Shown here one piece after another: positions 28,012-38,730 of a DNA stretch of 64,000 nucleotides. The number at the start of each line of letters is the position of its first letter. Within the stretch, counting starts at the first letter, position 1. The stretch covers positions 310,001 to 374,000 of the forward strand of contig NZ_JAAGAA010000001.1 of NCBI RefSeq assembly GCF_010435965.1. Reading direction: 5' to 3'. A model generated the notes under the pieces. That model did no database searches, had not been told where the DNA came from, and worked only from the letters and a program-made list of their open reading frames with translations. The stretch comes from Crenobacter caeni. GTDB taxonomy: Bacteria; Pseudomonadota; Gammaproteobacteria; Burkholderiales; Chromobacteriaceae. The position numbers and the translations under genes were made by a program.

Positions 28012-28341
28012 ATGAGAGTATCTGCACATTTGAATAACGCTCGCCTGTCGGCCCAGAAGTGCCGCCTGGTAGCTGATCTGATCCGCGGCAAGTCCGTGGA
28101 GGAAGCGCTGAACATTCTGGCTTTCAGCCCGAAAAAAGGCGCCGAACTGCTGAAGAAGGTGCTCAACTCGGCGATTGCCAACGCTGAGCACAACGAAGGC
28201 GCGGACATCGACACCCTGAAGGTGGCAACTGTGTTCGTTGACAAGGGTCCGAGCCTGAAGCGCTTCACGGCCCGTGCCAAAGGTCGTGGCAACCGCATTG
28301 AAAAGCAGACTTGCCACATCACCGTGACCGTAGGCAATTGA
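28012..28341 (+). CDS. rplV: 50S ribosomal protein L22
   Basis: 109-aa exit-tunnel protein. The tunnel hairpin lies near residues 80-97 ([18 protein letters not shown]) with no insertion or deletion of the kind linked to macrolide resistance. Confidence 0.97.
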   Translation: MRVSAHLNNARLSAQKCRLVADLIRGKSVEEALNILAFSPKKGAELLKKVLNSAIANAEHNEGADIDTLKVATVFVDKGPSLKRFTARAKGRGNRIEKQTCHITVTVGN

Positions 28342-28351
28342 GGGGTTAGCA

Positions 28352-29056
28352 ATGGGTCAGAAGATTCATCCGACGGGTTTCCGTCTTGCCGTGACTAAAA
28401 ACTGGTCTTCGAAGTGGTTCGCCAGCTCCCAGGATTTTCCGGGCATGCTGAAGAAGGACATCGAAGTCCGTGAGTTCCTGAAGAAGCGTCTCGCACACGC
28501 TTCGGTTGGCCGCATCGTCATCGAGCGTCCGGCCAAGTCCGCCCGCATCACCATCCACAGCGCCCGTCCGGGTGTCGTGATTGGCAAGAAGGGCGAAGAC
28601 ATCGAACTGCTGAAGCGCGAGCTGCAGAGCAAGCTTGGCGTGCCGGTTCACGTGAACATCGAAGAAATCCGTCGTCCGGAAACCGACGCGCAGATCATCG
28701 CTGACGGCATCGCCGCTCAGCTCGAGAAGCGCGTGATGTTCCGCCGTGCGATGAAGCGTTCCATGCAGAACGCGATGCGCATGGGCGCCCAGGGCATCAA
28801 GATCATGAGCTCGGGCCGTCTGAACGGTATCGAAATCGCACGTACCGAATGGTACCGCGAAGGTCGCGTGCCGCTGCACACGCTGCGTGCGGACGTCGAC
28901 TACGCGACCAGCGAAGCCAAGACGACCTACGGCATCATCGGCATCAAGGTTTGGGTGTACAAGGGCGATCTGAAGCCGGGTCAGGTTCAGGCCGCACCGG
29001 TTGCCCCGGAGAAGAAAACGAGAAAGGCAGGGGCACGAAATGCTGCAGCCAACTAG
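28352..29056 (+). CDS. rpsC: 30S ribosomal protein S3
   Basis: mRNA-entry and helicase-site protein. 234 aa with a KH domain ([12 protein letters not shown], about 70-81). The last 17 nt overlap the start of rplP, a close coupling. Confidence 0.97.
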   Translation: MGQKIHPTGFRLAVTKNWSSKWFASSQDFPGMLKKDIEVREFLKKRLAHASVGRIVIERPAKSARITIHSARPGVVIGKKGEDIELLKRELQSKLGVPVHVNIEEIRRPETDAQIIADGIAAQLEKRVMFRRAMKRSMQNAMRMGAQGIKIMSSGRLNGIEIARTEWYREGRVPLHTLRADVDYATSEAKTTYGIIGIKVWVYKGDLKPGQVQAAPVAPEKKTRKAGARNAAAN

Positions 29057-29456
29057 ACTCAAGTACCGTAAACAGCACAAGGGCCGCAACACCGGTATCG
29101 CCACTCGTGGCAACAAGGTGAGCTTCGGCGATTTCGGCCTGAAGGCTGTCGGTCGTGGCCGTCTGACCGCGCGTCAGATCGAAGCTGCCCGTCGTGCGAT
29201 GACCCGTCACATCAAGCGTGGCGGCCGCATCTGGATTCGCGTGTTCCCGGACAAGCCGATTACCTCCAAGCCTGCTGAAGTGCGTATGGGTAACGGTAAG
29301 GGTTCCCCGGAATTCTACGTGGCTGAAATCCAGCCTGGCAAAATGCTGTACGAAATGGACGGCGTGGCAGAAGAACTGGCCCGCGAAGCATTCCGTCTGG
29401 CTGCTGCCAAGCTGCCGATCGCTACGATGTTTGTGACTAGACAGGTGGGTCAGTGA
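29040..29456 (+). CDS. rplP: 50S ribosomal protein L16
   Basis: 138 aa from ATG at 29040 ([15 protein letters not shown]), which lies inside the 3' end of rpsC. GGCAGGGGC precedes it. The stop overlaps the rpmC ATG. Confidence 0.96.
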   Translation: MLQPTRLKYRKQHKGRNTGIATRGNKVSFGDFGLKAVGRGRLTARQIEAARRAMTRHIKRGGRIWIRVFPDKPITSKPAEVRMGNGKGSPEFYVAEIQPGKMLYEMDGVAEELAREAFRLAAAKLPIATMFVTRQVGQ

Positions 29457-29644
29457 TGAAAGCGTCCGAACTGAGAGCTAAAAACGTGGACGAGCTGAAG
29501 GCGGAACTGCTGAGCCTTCTGAAGGCACAGTTCGCCCTGCGGATGCAGCATGCCACGCAGCAACTCGCCAAAAACAGTGAACTTAAGAAAGTGCGCCGCG
29601 ACATCGCTCGTGTCCGTACCGTTCTGAAAGAGAAGGCTGCTTGA
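29456..29644 (+). CDS. rpmC: 50S ribosomal protein L29
   Basis: 62-aa exit-port protein. ATG at 29456 ([17 protein letters not shown]) shares a base with the rplP stop; an in-frame GTG lies 3 nt upstream. Confidence 0.95.
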   Translation: MKASELRAKNVDELKAELLSLLKAQFALRMQHATQQLAKNSELKKVRRDIARVRTVLKEKAA

Positions 29645-29645
29645 T

Positions 29646-29909
29646 ATGAGCGAAACCAAAGTGGTACGTACGCTGACCGGTAAGGTGGTCAGCGACAAGA
29701 TGGACAAGACCGTGACCGTACTGGTCGAGCGCAAGGTCAAGCACCCTGTCTACGGCAAGGTGATCCGTCTTTCCAAGAAGTTCCACGCGCACGACGAGGC
29801 TAACGAGTACCGTGAAGGCGACATCGTTGTTATCAGCGAGTCCCGTCCGCTCTCGAAGACCAAGACGTGGGTCGTGACCAGCCTGGTCGAGAAAGCTCGC
29901 CAGGTGTAA
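29646..29909 (+). CDS. rpsQ: 30S ribosomal protein S17
   Basis: 87-aa OB-fold protein ([21 protein letters not shown]). Last gene of the S10 part; a promoter begins 4 nt after its stop. Confidence 0.96.
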   Translation: MSETKVVRTLTGKVVSDKMDKTVTVLVERKVKHPVYGKVIRLSKKFHAHDEANEYREGDIVVISESRPLSKTKTWVVTSLVEKARQV

Positions 29910-29912
29910 AGC

Positions 29913-29941
29913 TTGCAGAGGGGGCGACCCCTCTGTATAAT
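29913..29941 (+). promoter_or_regulatory. Sigma-70 promoter of the spc section with a palindrome in the spacer
   Basis: TTGCAG at 29913-29918, a 17-bp spacer and a perfect TATAAT at 29936-29941. An 8-bp perfect inverted repeat CAGAGGGG/CCCCTCTG (29916-29923, 29928-29935) with a GCGA loop fills the space between the two boxes. It could be an operator, or a hairpin slowing upstream transcripts. Confidence 0.8.
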
Positions 29942-29950
29942 GGCCACTTT

Positions 29951-30028
29951 CCTGCCCTGTCTGGCAGGATTCTGCCCTTACGGGGTCCAAAACTGGCCGT
30001 TTGATACGCCGCATTCGCGGCGTTTCAT
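29951..30028 (+). promoter_or_regulatory. Structured leader upstream of rplN
   Basis: The 5' leader from the promoter at 29913 carries at least two hairpins: CCTGCC/GGCAGG (29951-29968) and ACGCCGC/GCGGCGT with an ATTC loop (30006-30023) followed by TTTCAT. Together with the promoter these fill most of the 194-nt rpsQ-rplN gap. A regulatory r-protein target (S8 in E. coli spc control acts elsewhere, at rplE) is speculative. Confidence 0.45.
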
Positions 30029-30103
30029 CTGTAAAGCCGCTCAAACATGCAGCGGTGGATCAGGTGAAAGTGACGGGTTAAGTTGGATAGAAAAGGTAAT
30101 CAA

Positions 30104-30472
30104 ATGATCCAAATGCAGACCATGCTTGAGGTCGCAGACAACACTGGTGCGCGCCATGTGCAGTGCATCAAGGTGTTGGGCGGCTCCAAGCGTCGCTACG
30201 CAAGCGTTGGCGACATCATCAAGGTGAGCATCAAGGATGCTGCTCCGCGCGGTCGTGTCAAGAAAGGCGACGTCTACAACGCAGTTGTGGTTCGTACCGC
30301 CAAGGGCGTTCGTCGTCCGGATGGCTCGCTGATCAAGTTCGACGGCAACGCCGCCGTTCTGCTGAACGCCAAACTCGAGCCGATCGGCACCCGCATCTTC
30401 GGGCCTGTTACGCGTGAACTGCGTACCGAGCGCTTCATGAAGATCGTGTCGCTGGCACCGGAAGTGCTGTAA
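30104..30472 (+). CDS. rplN: 50S ribosomal protein L14
   Basis: 122-aa intersubunit-bridge protein ([19 protein letters not shown]). ATG at 30104 chosen to match the family; an in-frame start at 30083 is less likely. Confidence 0.97.
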   Translation: MIQMQTMLEVADNTGARHVQCIKVLGGSKRRYASVGDIIKVSIKDAAPRGRVKKGDVYNAVVVRTAKGVRRPDGSLIKFDGNAAVLLNAKLEPIGTRIFGPVTRELRTERFMKIVSLAPEVL

Positions 30473-30481
30473 GGAGCTAGC

Positions 30482-30796
30482 ATGCGCAAGATTCGCAAAG
30501 GTGATGAAGTCGTAGTAATCACTGGTAAGGACAAGGGCAAGCGCGGCACCGTTCTGCGCGCTCTGGAAGGCAAGGTCGTGGTTGAAGGCATCAATGTCGC
30601 CAAGAAGCACATGAAGCCGAACCCGGTTCGCGGCATCGCCGGCGGCATCGTCGAAAAGACCATGCCTGTTGACGTTTCCAATGTTGCCATTTTCAACCCG
30701 AACACCCAGAAAGCTGACCGCGTTGGCTTCAAGACGCTGGAAGACGGCCGCAAGGTACGCGTCTTCAAGTCGTCCGGTGAAGTGATCGGGGCTTAA
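30482..30796 (+). CDS. rplX: 50S ribosomal protein L24
   Basis: 104-aa assembly-initiator protein with an N-terminal KOW motif ([18 protein letters not shown]). AAGGAG precedes ATG. Confidence 0.97.
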   Translation: MRKIRKGDEVVVITGKDKGKRGTVLRALEGKVVVEGINVAKKHMKPNPVRGIAGGIVEKTMPVDVSNVAIFNPNTQKADRVGFKTLEDGRKVRVFKSSGEVIGA

Positions 30797-30805
30797 GGAG
30801 TCAAC

Positions 30806-31345
30806 ATGGCACGTCTGTACGATTTCTACAAAGAAACGGTTGTCGCCGAGCTGACCAAGCAGTTCGGTTACAAATCCATCATGGAAGTACCGCGCATCGA
30901 AAAGATCACCCTGAACATGGGTGTTGGTGAAGCGGTTGCCGACAAGAAGGTCATGGAATTCGCCGTGGGCGACCTGGAGAAGATTGCCGGTCAGAAGCCC
31001 GTGGTGACCACCGCCCGCAAGTCGATCGCCGGCTTCAAGATCCGCGATCACTACCCGGTCGGCTGCAAGGTGACCCTGCGCCGTGAACGCATGTACGAGT
31101 TCCTCGACCGCCTGGTGACGATCTCGCTGCCGCGCGTTCGCGACTTCCGTGGTGTTTCCGCCAAGTCCTTCGACGGTCGCGGCAACTACAACATGGGCGT
31201 CAAAGAGCAGATCATCTTCCCGGAAATCGAGTACGACAAGATCGATGCTCTGCGTGGTATGAACATCACCATCACCACCACGGCGAAGACTGACGAAGAG
31301 GCCCGCGCTCTGCTGGCTGCGTTCAAGTTCCCGTTCAAGGGTTAA
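30806..31345 (+). CDS. rplE: 50S ribosomal protein L5
   Basis: 179-aa 5S-rRNA-binding protein. [18 protein letters not shown] near residues 30-47 and the C-terminal [15 protein letters not shown] are typical. In E. coli the S8 repressor site overlaps this start. Confidence 0.97.
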   Translation: MARLYDFYKETVVAELTKQFGYKSIMEVPRIEKITLNMGVGEAVADKKVMEFAVGDLEKIAGQKPVVTTARKSIAGFKIRDHYPVGCKVTLRRERMYEFLDRLVTISLPRVRDFRGVSAKSFDGRGNYNMGVKEQIIFPEIEYDKIDALRGMNITITTTAKTDEEARALLAAFKFPFKG

Positions 31346-31349
31346 GCAC

Positions 31350-31655
31350 ATGGCAACACTTGCACTGATTAACCGTGAAGAGAAGCGCGCCAAGCTGGTA
31401 GCCAAGTACGCTGCCAAGCGCGAGCAACTCCTCGGCATCATCAACAACGAAAGTCTGTCGGACGAAGAGCGCTTCGCTGCTCGTCTGAAGCTGCAACAGC
31501 TGCCGCGCAACGCTAGCCCGGTTCGCCAGCGCCGCCGTTGCGCCATCACCGGTCGTCCGCGTGGCGTATTCCGCAAGTTCGGCCTCGGCCGCAGCAAGCT
31601 GCGTGAAATCGCCATGAAGGGTGAAATCCCTGGCGTAACAAAGGCCAGCTGGTAA
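31350..31655 (+). CDS. rpsN: 30S ribosomal protein S14, zinc-free long form
   Basis: 101 aa with a single cysteine, so it is the longer zinc-independent (C-minus) S14 rather than the 61-aa zinc-ribbon form. C-terminal motif [20 protein letters not shown] is present. Confidence 0.97.
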   Translation: MATLALINREEKRAKLVAKYAAKREQLLGIINNESLSDEERFAARLKLQQLPRNASPVRQRRRCAITGRPRGVFRKFGLGRSKLREIAMKGEIPGVTKASW

Positions 31656-31668
31656 TAGGAGAACACGA

Positions 31669-32064
31669 ATGAGTATGCACGATCCTATTTCCGATATGTT
31701 GACCCGCGTGCGCAACGCCCAGCGCGCTTCGAAGACCTCGGTTTCCATGCCGTCGTCGAAGCTGAAGGTTGCGATCGCCCAGGTTCTCAAGGAAGAAGGC
31801 TACATCGAAGACTTCGCCGTCGCCGGTGAAGAGAAGAAGCCGTCGCTGGACATCCAGCTCAAGTACTACGCCGGTCGTCCGGTCATCGAGCGCATCGAGC
31901 GCGTTTCCCGTCCTGGCCTGCGTGTCTACAAGGGTTCCGGCGAGATCCAGAAGGTGATGAACGGCCTGGGTGTAACCATCCTGTCGACCTCCAAAGGTGT
32001 GATGACCGACCGCAAGGCACGTGCTGCCGGCATCGGTGGTGAACTCCTTTGCATCGTGGCGTAA
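31669..32064 (+). CDS. rpsH: 30S ribosomal protein S8
   Basis: 131-aa central-domain protein ([20 protein letters not shown]), the spc regulator in E. coli. C-terminal [19 protein letters not shown] is conserved. Confidence 0.97.
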   Translation: MSMHDPISDMLTRVRNAQRASKTSVSMPSSKLKVAIAQVLKEEGYIEDFAVAGEEKKPSLDIQLKYYAGRPVIERIERVSRPGLRVYKGSGEIQKVMNGLGVTILSTSKGVMTDRKARAAGIGGELLCIVA

Positions 32065-32076
32065 TGGGAGGATTAC

Positions 32077-32610
32077 ATGTCTCGCGTAGCTAAAAATCCC
32101 GTTGCGATTCCGGCAGGCGTTGAAGTCAAATTCACCGCCGAAGAAATCGTCGTCAAAGGCCCGATCGGCACGCTGAGCACTGCACTGTGCGCAGACGTCG
32201 ACGTCAAGCTCGACAATAACGAGCTGACCTTCGCAGCCAAGAGCGACAGCAAATTCGCGCGTTCCATGTCCGGTACGCTGCGTGCGCTGCTGAACAACAT
32301 GGTGACCGGTGTTTCCAAGGGCTTCGAGCGCAAGCTCCAGCTCGTCGGCGTGGGCTATCGTGCCCAGGCCCAGGGTGATGCCGTGAACCTTTCTCTCGGT
32401 TTCTCCCACCCGGTCGTCCACAAGATGCCGGCAGGCGTCAAGGTCGAGACTCCGTCTCAGACCGAGATCCTGATCAAGGGTGCAGACAAGCAGCAAGTTG
32501 GCCAGGTCGCGGCTGAAATCCGCGCCTACCGTTCGCCGGAGCCCTACAAGGGCAAGGGCGTGCGTTACGCCGACGAGGTTGTGGTTCTGAAAGAAACCAA
32601 GAAGAAGTAA
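32077..32610 (+). CDS. rplF: 50S ribosomal protein L6
   Basis: 177-aa two-domain protein near the sarcin-ricin loop. C-terminal [18 protein letters not shown] motif is standard. Confidence 0.97.
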   Translation: MSRVAKNPVAIPAGVEVKFTAEEIVVKGPIGTLSTALCADVDVKLDNNELTFAAKSDSKFARSMSGTLRALLNNMVTGVSKGFERKLQLVGVGYRAQAQGDAVNLSLGFSHPVVHKMPAGVKVETPSQTEILIKGADKQQVGQVAAEIRAYRSPEPYKGKGVRYADEVVVLKETKKK

Positions 32611-32623
32611 TTGAGGCACTGAC

Positions 32624-32977
32624 ATGGATAAGAAACAAGCTCGACTCCGCCGCGCACGCAAAACCCGTGCCCGGATCGCGGAGCTCAAGATGGTGCGTCT
32701 GTCGGTACACCGTACCAACTGCCACATTTACGCTCAGATCATCGACGCGACCGGCAGTAAAGTGCTTGCCAGTGCTTCCTCCCTGGAAGCAGAAGTGCGC
32801 GCCGACATCGCCAACGGTGGCAACACCGCTGCTGCAGCGATCGTGGGCAAGCGCATCGCCGAAAAGGCCAAGGCTGCCGGCGTCCAGCAGGTCGCCTTTG
32901 ACCGCTCGGGTTTCAACTACCACGGCCGCATCAAGGCCCTGGCAGATGCAGCCCGTGAAAACGGCCTGCAATTCTAA
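32624..32977 (+). CDS. rplR: 50S ribosomal protein L18
   Basis: 117-aa 5S-rRNA-binding protein ([18 protein letters not shown]), with the conserved end [22 protein letters not shown] overlaps the rplF tail region. Confidence 0.97.
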   Translation: MDKKQARLRRARKTRARIAELKMVRLSVHRTNCHIYAQIIDATGSKVLASASSLEAEVRADIANGGNTAAAAIVGKRIAEKAKAAGVQQVAFDRSGFNYHGRIKALADAARENGLQF

Positions 32978-32990
32978 TTCGGAGTGAAGA

Positions 32991-33509
32991 ATGGCTAAGC
33001 ACGAGATTGAAGATCGTGGCGACGGTCTGATCGAGAAGATGATCGGCGTCAACCGCGTCACCAAGGTGGTGAAGGGCGGTCGCATTATGGCTTTCTCCGC
33101 TCTCACCGTTGTCGGTGATGGCGATGGTGGCATCGGCATGGGCAAGGGCAAGTCGAAGGAAGTGCCCGTTGCCGTGCAGAAAGCCATGGAGCAAGCACGT
33201 CGCAACATGGTGAAGATCCCGCTGAAGAACGGTACCCTGCACCACGCAGTGGAGGGCCGTCACGGTGCGACCACCGTGTTCATGCAGCCGGCCAAGGACG
33301 GCGCAGGTATCAAGGCTGGTGGTCCGATGCGCGCGATTTTCGACGCCATGGGCGTTCGCAACGTATCCGCCAAGATCCATGGTTCGACCAACCCGTACAA
33401 CGTGGTTCGCGCCACCCTGGACGGCCTGATGAAGATCTACACCCCGGCTCAGATCGCTGCCAAGCGTGGCCTGACCGTGGAAGACATTCTGGGGGCAAAC
33501 CATGAGTGA
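32991..33509 (+). CDS. rpsE: 30S ribosomal protein S5
   Basis: 172-aa protein affecting fidelity. N-terminal double-stranded-RNA-binding-like domain with [20 protein letters not shown]. Spectinomycin-loop residues look ordinary. Overlaps rpmD by 8 nt. Confidence 0.97.
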   Translation: MAKHEIEDRGDGLIEKMIGVNRVTKVVKGGRIMAFSALTVVGDGDGGIGMGKGKSKEVPVAVQKAMEQARRNMVKIPLKNGTLHHAVEGRHGATTVFMQPAKDGAGIKAGGPMRAIFDAMGVRNVSAKIHGSTNPYNVVRATLDGLMKIYTPAQIAAKRGLTVEDILGANHE

Positions 33510-33687
33510 TCGTAAAACCGTCAAAGTGACCCTGGTGAAAAGCCTGATCGGTCGCCTTGAATCGCACAAGGCTTGCGCTCGCGGTCTGGGTCTGAAGAAG
33601 ATCCGCCAGACCGTCGAAGTGCTGGATACGCCTGAGAACCGTGGCATGATCAACAAGATCAGCTACCTGCTGAAATGCGAGGGCTAA
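33502..33687 (+). CDS. rpmD: 50S ribosomal protein L30
   Basis: 61-aa protein ([18 protein letters not shown]). ATG lies within the 3' end of rpsE and the stop is 1 nt before rplO, so translation is likely coupled. Confidence 0.96.
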   Translation: MSDRKTVKVTLVKSLIGRLESHKACARGLGLKKIRQTVEVLDTPENRGMINKISYLLKCEG

Positions 33688-33688
33688 C

Positions 33689-34123
33689 ATGGAACTCAAT
33701 ACCATTCAAGCCGGCGTAGGCGCCAAGCACGCCAAGCGTCGCGTGGGTCGTGGCATCGGTTCCGGCCTGGGCAAGACCGCCGGTCGCGGTCACAAGGGTC
33801 AGAAGAGCCGTGCCGGTGGTTTCCACAAGGTTGGCTTCGAAGGCGGTCAGATGCCTCTGCAGCGTCGTCTGCCGAAGCGCGGCTTCAAGTCGCTGTCGGC
33901 CGGCAAGACCTGTGAAGTCCGTCTGTCCGACCTGGCTGCTCTGCCGGTTGACGAGATCGATCTGCTCGCACTGAAGCAGGCTGGTCTCGCGACTATCCAG
34001 GCTCTGTCTGCCAAGGTGATCCTGTCCGGCAAGATCGAACGCGCCATCAAGCTGCGTGGCGTTGCTGCCACTGCCGGTGCACGTGCCGCGATCGAAGCTG
34101 CTGGTGGCTCCATCGTTGAATAA
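33689..34123 (+). CDS. rplO: 50S ribosomal protein L15
   Basis: 144 aa ([18 protein letters not shown]). Gly/Lys/Arg-rich N-terminal extension with [13 protein letters not shown], normal for the family. Confidence 0.97.
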   Translation: MELNTIQAGVGAKHAKRRVGRGIGSGLGKTAGRGHKGQKSRAGGFHKVGFEGGQMPLQRRLPKRGFKSLSAGKTCEVRLSDLAALPVDEIDLLALKQAGLATIQALSAKVILSGKIERAIKLRGVAATAGARAAIEAAGGSIVE

Positions 34124-34134
34124 GGCGTAAGTAC

Positions 34135-35454
34135 GTGGCGAATACTTCTCTAGCGGCAAACACCAATAAGTTTGGTGATCTCAAGCGCAGGATCTGGTTT
34201 CTGGTCGGTGCGCTGATCGTTTACCGTATTGGTGCGCATATTCCGGTTCCCGGGATCAACCCTGCCGAACTAGCGAAGTTGTTCCAGTCGTCACAAACGG
34301 GTCTGCTGGACATGTTCAACATGTTCTCCGGTGGTGCCCTGTCGAGATTTACGGTATTTGCCATCGGCATCATGCCGTACATCTCGGCCTCCATTATTCT
34401 GCAGCTGGCTGGGGAAGTGATTCCCCAGCTCAAGCAGCTGAAGAAGGAAGGTGACGCGGGACGTCGCAAGATAACCCAGTACACGCGTTACGCCACCGTT
34501 CTGCTCGCGACTTTCCAAAGTTTCGGCATTGCGGTGATGCTTTATAAACAGCCCAACCTGGTGGTTGTCGGCCAATGGGAGTTCTACCTCTCGACGGTCG
34601 TAACCCTAGTGACTGGCACCATGTTCCTGATGTGGCTCGGCGAGCAGATCACCGAGCGGGGTATCGGCAACGGTATTTCGCTGATCATCTGCGCCGGTAT
34701 CGCGTCCGGTGTGCCGTCGGCGATCGGCAAGACCCTGACCCTCGCGGGCCAGGGCTCGCTGCCAGTGCTGCTGACTATCCTGTTGTTTGTCGGCGTGATT
34801 GCCGTGACCTACCTCGTCGTGTTCGTCGAACGCGGCCAGCGCAAGGTCCTGGTCAACTACGCGAAGCGCCAGGTCGGCAACCGCGTGATGCAGGGTCAGA
34901 GCACGCACCTGCCGCTGAAACTGAACATGGCCGGCGTAATTCCGCCGATCTTTGCGTCCAGCATCATCCTCTTCCCGGCAACGGCCCTCGGCTGGTTCGG
35001 GAGTGGTGAAGGCGTGGGCTGGCTGAAGTCCATTGCAGACAAACTGCATCCGGGCCAGCCGCTCTACGTCCTGCTCTACGCAGCAGCCATCGTCTTCTTC
35101 TGCTACTTCTACACCGCCCTTGTGTTCAACCCCAAGGAAACGGCAGACAACCTGAAGAAGAGTGGGGCTTTTATCCCCGGCATCCGTCCTGGTGAACAGA
35201 CTTCCCGTTACATCGAGAAGATCATCATGCGGCTGACCCTGATCGGGGCCGTCTACATCACTCTGGTGTGTCTGCTGCCCGAGTTCCTGATCTTGAAGTG
35301 GAACGTTCCGTTCTATTTCGGCGGAACCTCGCTGCTGATCATCGTGGTGGTGACGATGGACCTGATGACCCAGGTGCAGTCGTATGTACTGTCCCACCAG
35401 TACGAGAGCCTGTTGAAGAAGGCAAACTTCAAGGGCGGCGGCCTCAGCCGCTGA
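34135..35454 (+). CDS. secY: Preprotein translocase subunit SecY
   Basis: Ten-helix protein-conducting channel. 439 aa with GTG start ([20 protein letters not shown]) and the plug-region motif [11 protein letters not shown] near residues 29-39. It partners SecE encoded at 8448. In most relatives infA follows; here a 210-nt non-coding spacer does. Confidence 0.97.
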   Translation: MANTSLAANTNKFGDLKRRIWFLVGALIVYRIGAHIPVPGINPAELAKLFQSSQTGLLDMFNMFSGGALSRFTVFAIGIMPYISASIILQLAGEVIPQLKQLKKEGDAGRRKITQYTRYATVLLATFQSFGIAVMLYKQPNLVVVGQWEFYLSTVVTLVTGTMFLMWLGEQITERGIGNGISLIICAGIASGVPSAIGKTLTLAGQGSLPVLLTILLFVGVIAVTYLVVFVERGQRKVLVNYAKRQVGNRVMQGQSTHLPLKLNMAGVIPPIFASSIILFPATALGWFGSGEGVGWLKSIADKLHPGQPLYVLLYAAAIVFFCYFYTALVFNPKETADNLKKSGAFIPGIRPGEQTSRYIEKIIMRLTLIGAVYITLVCLLPEFLILKWNVPFYFGGTSLLIIVVVTMDLMTQVQSYVLSHQYESLLKKANFKGGGLSR

Positions 35455-35664
35455 GTCCGGGGTTAGCTGGGTTATCTGGCTAGGCAAACGATCCAGATTC
35501 GCCGGGCCGCCTGCGGGCGGTTCCGGTGCTCTTCTGTCCCGCAAGGTGGGGTGGTCGGGCGTCTGGCTGGTGGTAACGGACACCACCCGGTGTCGATGGC
35601 TCTTCGGGAGCCGGTTGACCGGCCCACGGCCGGTTCGACCTTTTGTGTTCGATAAGGAACTGAT
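35455..35664 (+). other. Structured 210-nt secY-rpmJ spacer without infA
   Basis: No IF-1 reading frame or recognisable remnant is present in any frame. The stretch is GC-rich and rich in hairpins: CCGCC/GGGCGG near 35508-35521, GACACC/GGTGTC (35579-35594), GGCTC/GAGCC with a TTCG-type loop (35598-35612), and a terminator-like hairpin (next entry). It may be an r-protein-regulated leader for rpmJ-rpsM or an operon boundary. Confidence 0.6.
35613..35645 (+). terminator. Terminator-like hairpin upstream of rpmJ
   Basis: GGTTGACCGGCC pairs with GGCCGGTTCGACC (one bulge) around a CAC loop, followed by TTTTG. It lies 20 nt before the rpmJ start, so it might attenuate secY read-through or mask the rpmJ RBS. 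Confidence 0.65.
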
Positions 35665-35778
35665 ATGCGAGTACAACCCTCGGTAAAGAAAATTTGCCGT
35701 AACTGCAAGATCATCCGCCGCAACCGTATCGTGCGCGTGATCTGCACCGACCCCCGTCACAAGCAGAAGCAAGGCTAA
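35665..35778 (+). CDS. rpmJ: 50S ribosomal protein L36, zinc-ribbon form
   Basis: 37-aa protein starting [19 protein letters not shown]. Cys11, Cys14, Cys27 and His32 form the C-x2-C-x12-C-x4-H zinc ribbon, so it is the zinc-dependent (C-plus) paralogue. AAGGAA lies upstream of the ATG. Located between the terminator-like hairpin and the rpsM promoter. Confidence 0.96.
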   Translation: MRVQPSVKKICRNCKIIRRNRIVRVICTDPRHKQKQG

Positions 35779-35781
35779 CAT

Positions 35782-35810
35782 TTGTTAGGCCTTCATTTGC
35801 GTGATACAAT
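35782..35810 (+). promoter_or_regulatory. Sigma-70 promoter of the alpha operon (rpsM-rpsK-rpsD-rpoA-rplQ)
   Basis: TTGTTA at 35782-35787, a 17-bp spacer and extended -10 TGATACAAT (TACAAT at 35805-35810). The leader to rpsM would be about 25 nt, with AAGGA before the ATG. Confidence 0.85.
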
Positions 35811-35841
35811 CGCAAACTTTTCAAGGTCTTAAGGATAGACT

Positions 35842-36204
35842 ATGGCCCGTATTGCAGGGGTAAACATCCCCAATCATGCGCATGCCGTCATTGGCCTGCA
35901 GGCAATCTACGGCATCGGTCAGACGCGCGCGAAGCTGATTTGTGCAGCTGCTGGCGTGAATCCTTCCTCCAAGGTTAAGGATCTGACCGACGCAGAGATG
36001 GAAACGCTTCGTGAAGAAGTGGCCAAGTTCACCGTTGAAGGTGACCTGCGCCGTGAAATCACCATGAGCATCAAGCGTCTGATGGACATGGGCTGCTACC
36101 GCGGCTTCCGCCATCGCCGTGGCCTGCCGTGCCGCGGTCAGCGTACTCGCACCAATGCTCGTACTCGTAAGGGTCCGCGCAAGCCGATCGCTGGCAAGAA
36201 GTAA
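35842..36204 (+). CDS. rpsM: 30S ribosomal protein S13
   Basis: 120-aa head protein ([19 protein letters not shown]) with the C-terminal basic tail [20 protein letters not shown] that contacts P-site tRNA. Confidence 0.97.
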   Translation: MARIAGVNIPNHAHAVIGLQAIYGIGQTRAKLICAAAGVNPSSKVKDLTDAEMETLREEVAKFTVEGDLRREITMSIKRLMDMGCYRGFRHRRGLPCRGQRTRTNARTRKGPRKPIAGKK

Positions 36205-36222
36205 TTTTAAGGATCTCTGATA

Positions 36223-36618
<396 letters not shown>

Positions 36619-36636
36619 TTCGGAGATTTTGAGAAG

Positions 36637-37257
36637 ATGGCACGTTATATCGGCCCCAAATGTAAACTCGCGCGCCGCGAAGGCACCGATCTCTTCCTGA
36701 AGAGCGCGCGTCGTGCGCTGGACTCCAAGTGCAAACTCGACACGCCGCCGGGCCAGCATGGCGCCCGCAAGCCGCGTCTGTCGGACTATGGTTCCCAGCT
36801 GCGCGAAAAGCAGAAAATCCGCCGCATCTACGGCGTGCTGGAGCGTCAGTTCCGCAACTACTTCGCTGAAGCTGCCCGCCTGAAGGGCTCGACCGGCGAG
36901 AACCTGCTGCAACTCCTCGAGTCCCGTCTGGACAACGTGGTGTACCGCGTAGGTTTCGGTTCGACCCGTGCAGAAGCGCGTCAGCTGGTTAGCCACAAGG
37001 CGGTTACCGTCAATGGCAAGACCGTGAACATCCCGTCCTACCAGGTGAAAGCCGGTGACGTGATCGCTATCCGCGAAAAGAGCAAGAAGCAGGTTCGTAT
37101 CCAGGAAGCGCTGGCACTGGCCGAGCAAATTGGTCTGCCGTCCTGGGTTTCCGTTGACGCGAAGAAGATGGAAAGCGTCTTCAAGTCCGTTCCGGAGCGT
37201 TCCGAGCTGTCGAGCGACATCAACGAACAGCTGGTTGTGGAATTCTATTCCAAGTAA
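36637..37257 (+). CDS. rpsD: 30S ribosomal protein S4
   Basis: 206-aa primary assembly protein, ribosomal ambiguity factor and alpha-operon repressor in E. coli. S4 RNA-binding domain near residues 95-160 ([20 protein letters not shown]). N-terminal [20 protein letters not shown] is standard. Confidence 0.97.
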   Translation: MARYIGPKCKLARREGTDLFLKSARRALDSKCKLDTPPGQHGARKPRLSDYGSQLREKQKIRRIYGVLERQFRNYFAEAARLKGSTGENLLQLLESRLDNVVYRVGFGSTRAEARQLVSHKAVTVNGKTVNIPSYQVKAGDVIAIREKSKKQVRIQEALALAEQIGLPSWVSVDAKKMESVFKSVPERSELSSDINEQLVVEFYSK

Positions 37258-37278
37258 TCGCTAGCCAGAGGAATGTCT

Positions 37279-38262
37279 ATGCAAAACAGCGCTTCGGAAT
37301 TTCTTAAACCCCGTCTGATCGACGTGCAGCCGGTGAGCGCCACGCACGCCCATGTCTCCATGGAGCCGTTCGAGCGTGGTTACGCGCATACCCTGGGTAA
37401 TGCGCTGCGCCGCATCCTGCTGTCCTCGATGCCGGGCTTTGCTCCGACCGAAGTGACCATCGCTGGCGTTTTGCATGAGTATTCCGCACTTGACGGTGTT
37501 CGGGAGGATGTTGTCGACATTCTCCTGAACCTCAAGGGCGTGGTGCTTAAGCTGCATGGTCGTGACAGCGTCGTACTGACCCTCAAGAAAGAGGGTGAGG
37601 GCGCAGTCCTGGCCAGCGATATCGATCTTCCGCACGATGTGGAAGTGGTCAACCCCGACCATGTCATCTGCCACCTGTCGGCAGGCGGCAAGGTCGAGAT
37701 GGAGATCAAGGTCGAAACGGGCCGCGGTTACCAGCCGGTATCCGCCCGTGTCAACAGCGAAGATAACCGTGCGATCGGTACCATCCAGCTCGACGCGTCG
37801 TTCTCGCCGATCAACCGTGTAAGCTTTGCTGTCGAAAGCGCACGCGTTGAGCAGCGTACCGACCTCGACCGTCTGGTTCTGGATATCGAGACCAACGGCG
37901 TGATCGAGCCTGAAGAGGCTGTTCGTGCCGCCGCGCGTATCCTGATTGACCAGCTGTCCATTTTTGCCGATCTCCAGGGCACGACGGTCGAAGTCATCGA
38001 AGAGAAGCAGCCGCCGATCGATCCGATCCTGCTGCGCCCGGTCGACGATCTCGAACTGACGGTTCGCTCCGCGAACTGCCTGAAGGCCGAGAACATTTAT
38101 TACATCGGCGATCTTATCCAGCGCACCGAAACCGAGCTTCTGAAGACTCCGAACCTCGGCCGCAAGTCGCTGAATGAGATCAAGGAAGTTCTCGCCTCCA
38201 AGGGTCTGACGCTCGGCATGAAGCTTGAGAACTGGCCGCCGGCAGGTCTGGAAAAACCGTAA
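37279..38262 (+). CDS. rpoA: DNA-directed RNA polymerase subunit alpha
   Basis: 327 aa. The N-terminal assembly domain (about 1-230, [21 protein letters not shown]) is joined by a linker to the C-terminal UP-element/activator domain (about 250-320, [18 protein letters not shown]). I prefer ATG at 37279, six nt after AGAGGA, over the in-frame ATG at 37273, which abuts that site. Confidence 0.97.
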   Translation: MQNSASEFLKPRLIDVQPVSATHAHVSMEPFERGYAHTLGNALRRILLSSMPGFAPTEVTIAGVLHEYSALDGVREDVVDILLNLKGVVLKLHGRDSVVLTLKKEGEGAVLASDIDLPHDVEVVNPDHVICHLSAGGKVEMEIKVETGRGYQPVSARVNSEDNRAIGTIQLDASFSPINRVSFAVESARVEQRTDLDRLVLDIETNGVIEPEEAVRAAARILIDQLSIFADLQGTTVEVIEEKQPPIDPILLRPVDDLELTVRSANCLKAENIYYIGDLIQRTETELLKTPNLGRKSLNEIKEVLASKGLTLGMKLENWPPAGLEKP

Positions 38263-38286
38263 GCTACGGGATAAAAGGACAAAAGA

Positions 38287-38679
38287 ATGCGTCATCGTTA
38301 TAGCAATCGTAAACTGAACCGCACGACCAGCCATCGTCTGGCGATGCTCCGCAACATGGCGAACTCGCTGCTGCGTCACGAAGTGATCGTGACCACGCTG
38401 CCGAAAGCCAAGGAGCTGCGTCGTGTAGCCGAGCCGCTGATCACTCTCGGCAAGAAGCCGTCGCTGGCCAACCGTCGTCTGGCCTTCGATCGCACCCGTG
38501 ACCGCGAAATCGTGGTCAAACTGTTCGACGTGCTGGGTCAGCGTTACGCTACCCGCAACGGCGGTTATGTTCGCATCCTGAAGTACGGTTTCCGCAAGGG
38601 CGACAACGCCCCGATGGCTCTGGTTGAGCTGCTGGACCGTCCGGAAGGCGAAGCCGTCGTCGTTGACGAAGCCGAGTAA
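38287..38679 (+). CDS. rplQ: 50S ribosomal protein L17
   Basis: 130-aa exit-port protein ([20 protein letters not shown]), last gene of the alpha operon. Short acidic C-terminal tail. A strong terminator follows 21 nt later. Confidence 0.97.
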   Translation: MRHRYSNRKLNRTTSHRLAMLRNMANSLLRHEVIVTTLPKAKELRRVAEPLITLGKKPSLANRRLAFDRTRDREIVVKLFDVLGQRYATRNGGYVRILKYGFRKGDNAPMALVELLDRPEGEAVVVDEAE

Positions 38680-38700
38680 TCGGAGGGCGCAAGCCCTGGC

Positions 38701-38730
38701 AAAAAGGCCACCCCCAGGGGTGGCCTTTTT
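38701..38730. terminator. Bidirectional terminator between rplQ and the MocR gene
   Basis: AAAAAGGCCACCCC/GGGGTGGCCTTTTT with a CA loop: a 14-bp stem with A and T runs on both sides, suited to ending both converging transcripts. Confidence 0.93.

Noticed and set aside
35268..35483. A 71-codon frame overlapping the secY end, considered as a displaced infA because IF-1 has about 72 residues
   Set aside because: The translation has no IF-1 features (no OB-fold motifs) and lies mostly in an alternative frame of secY.
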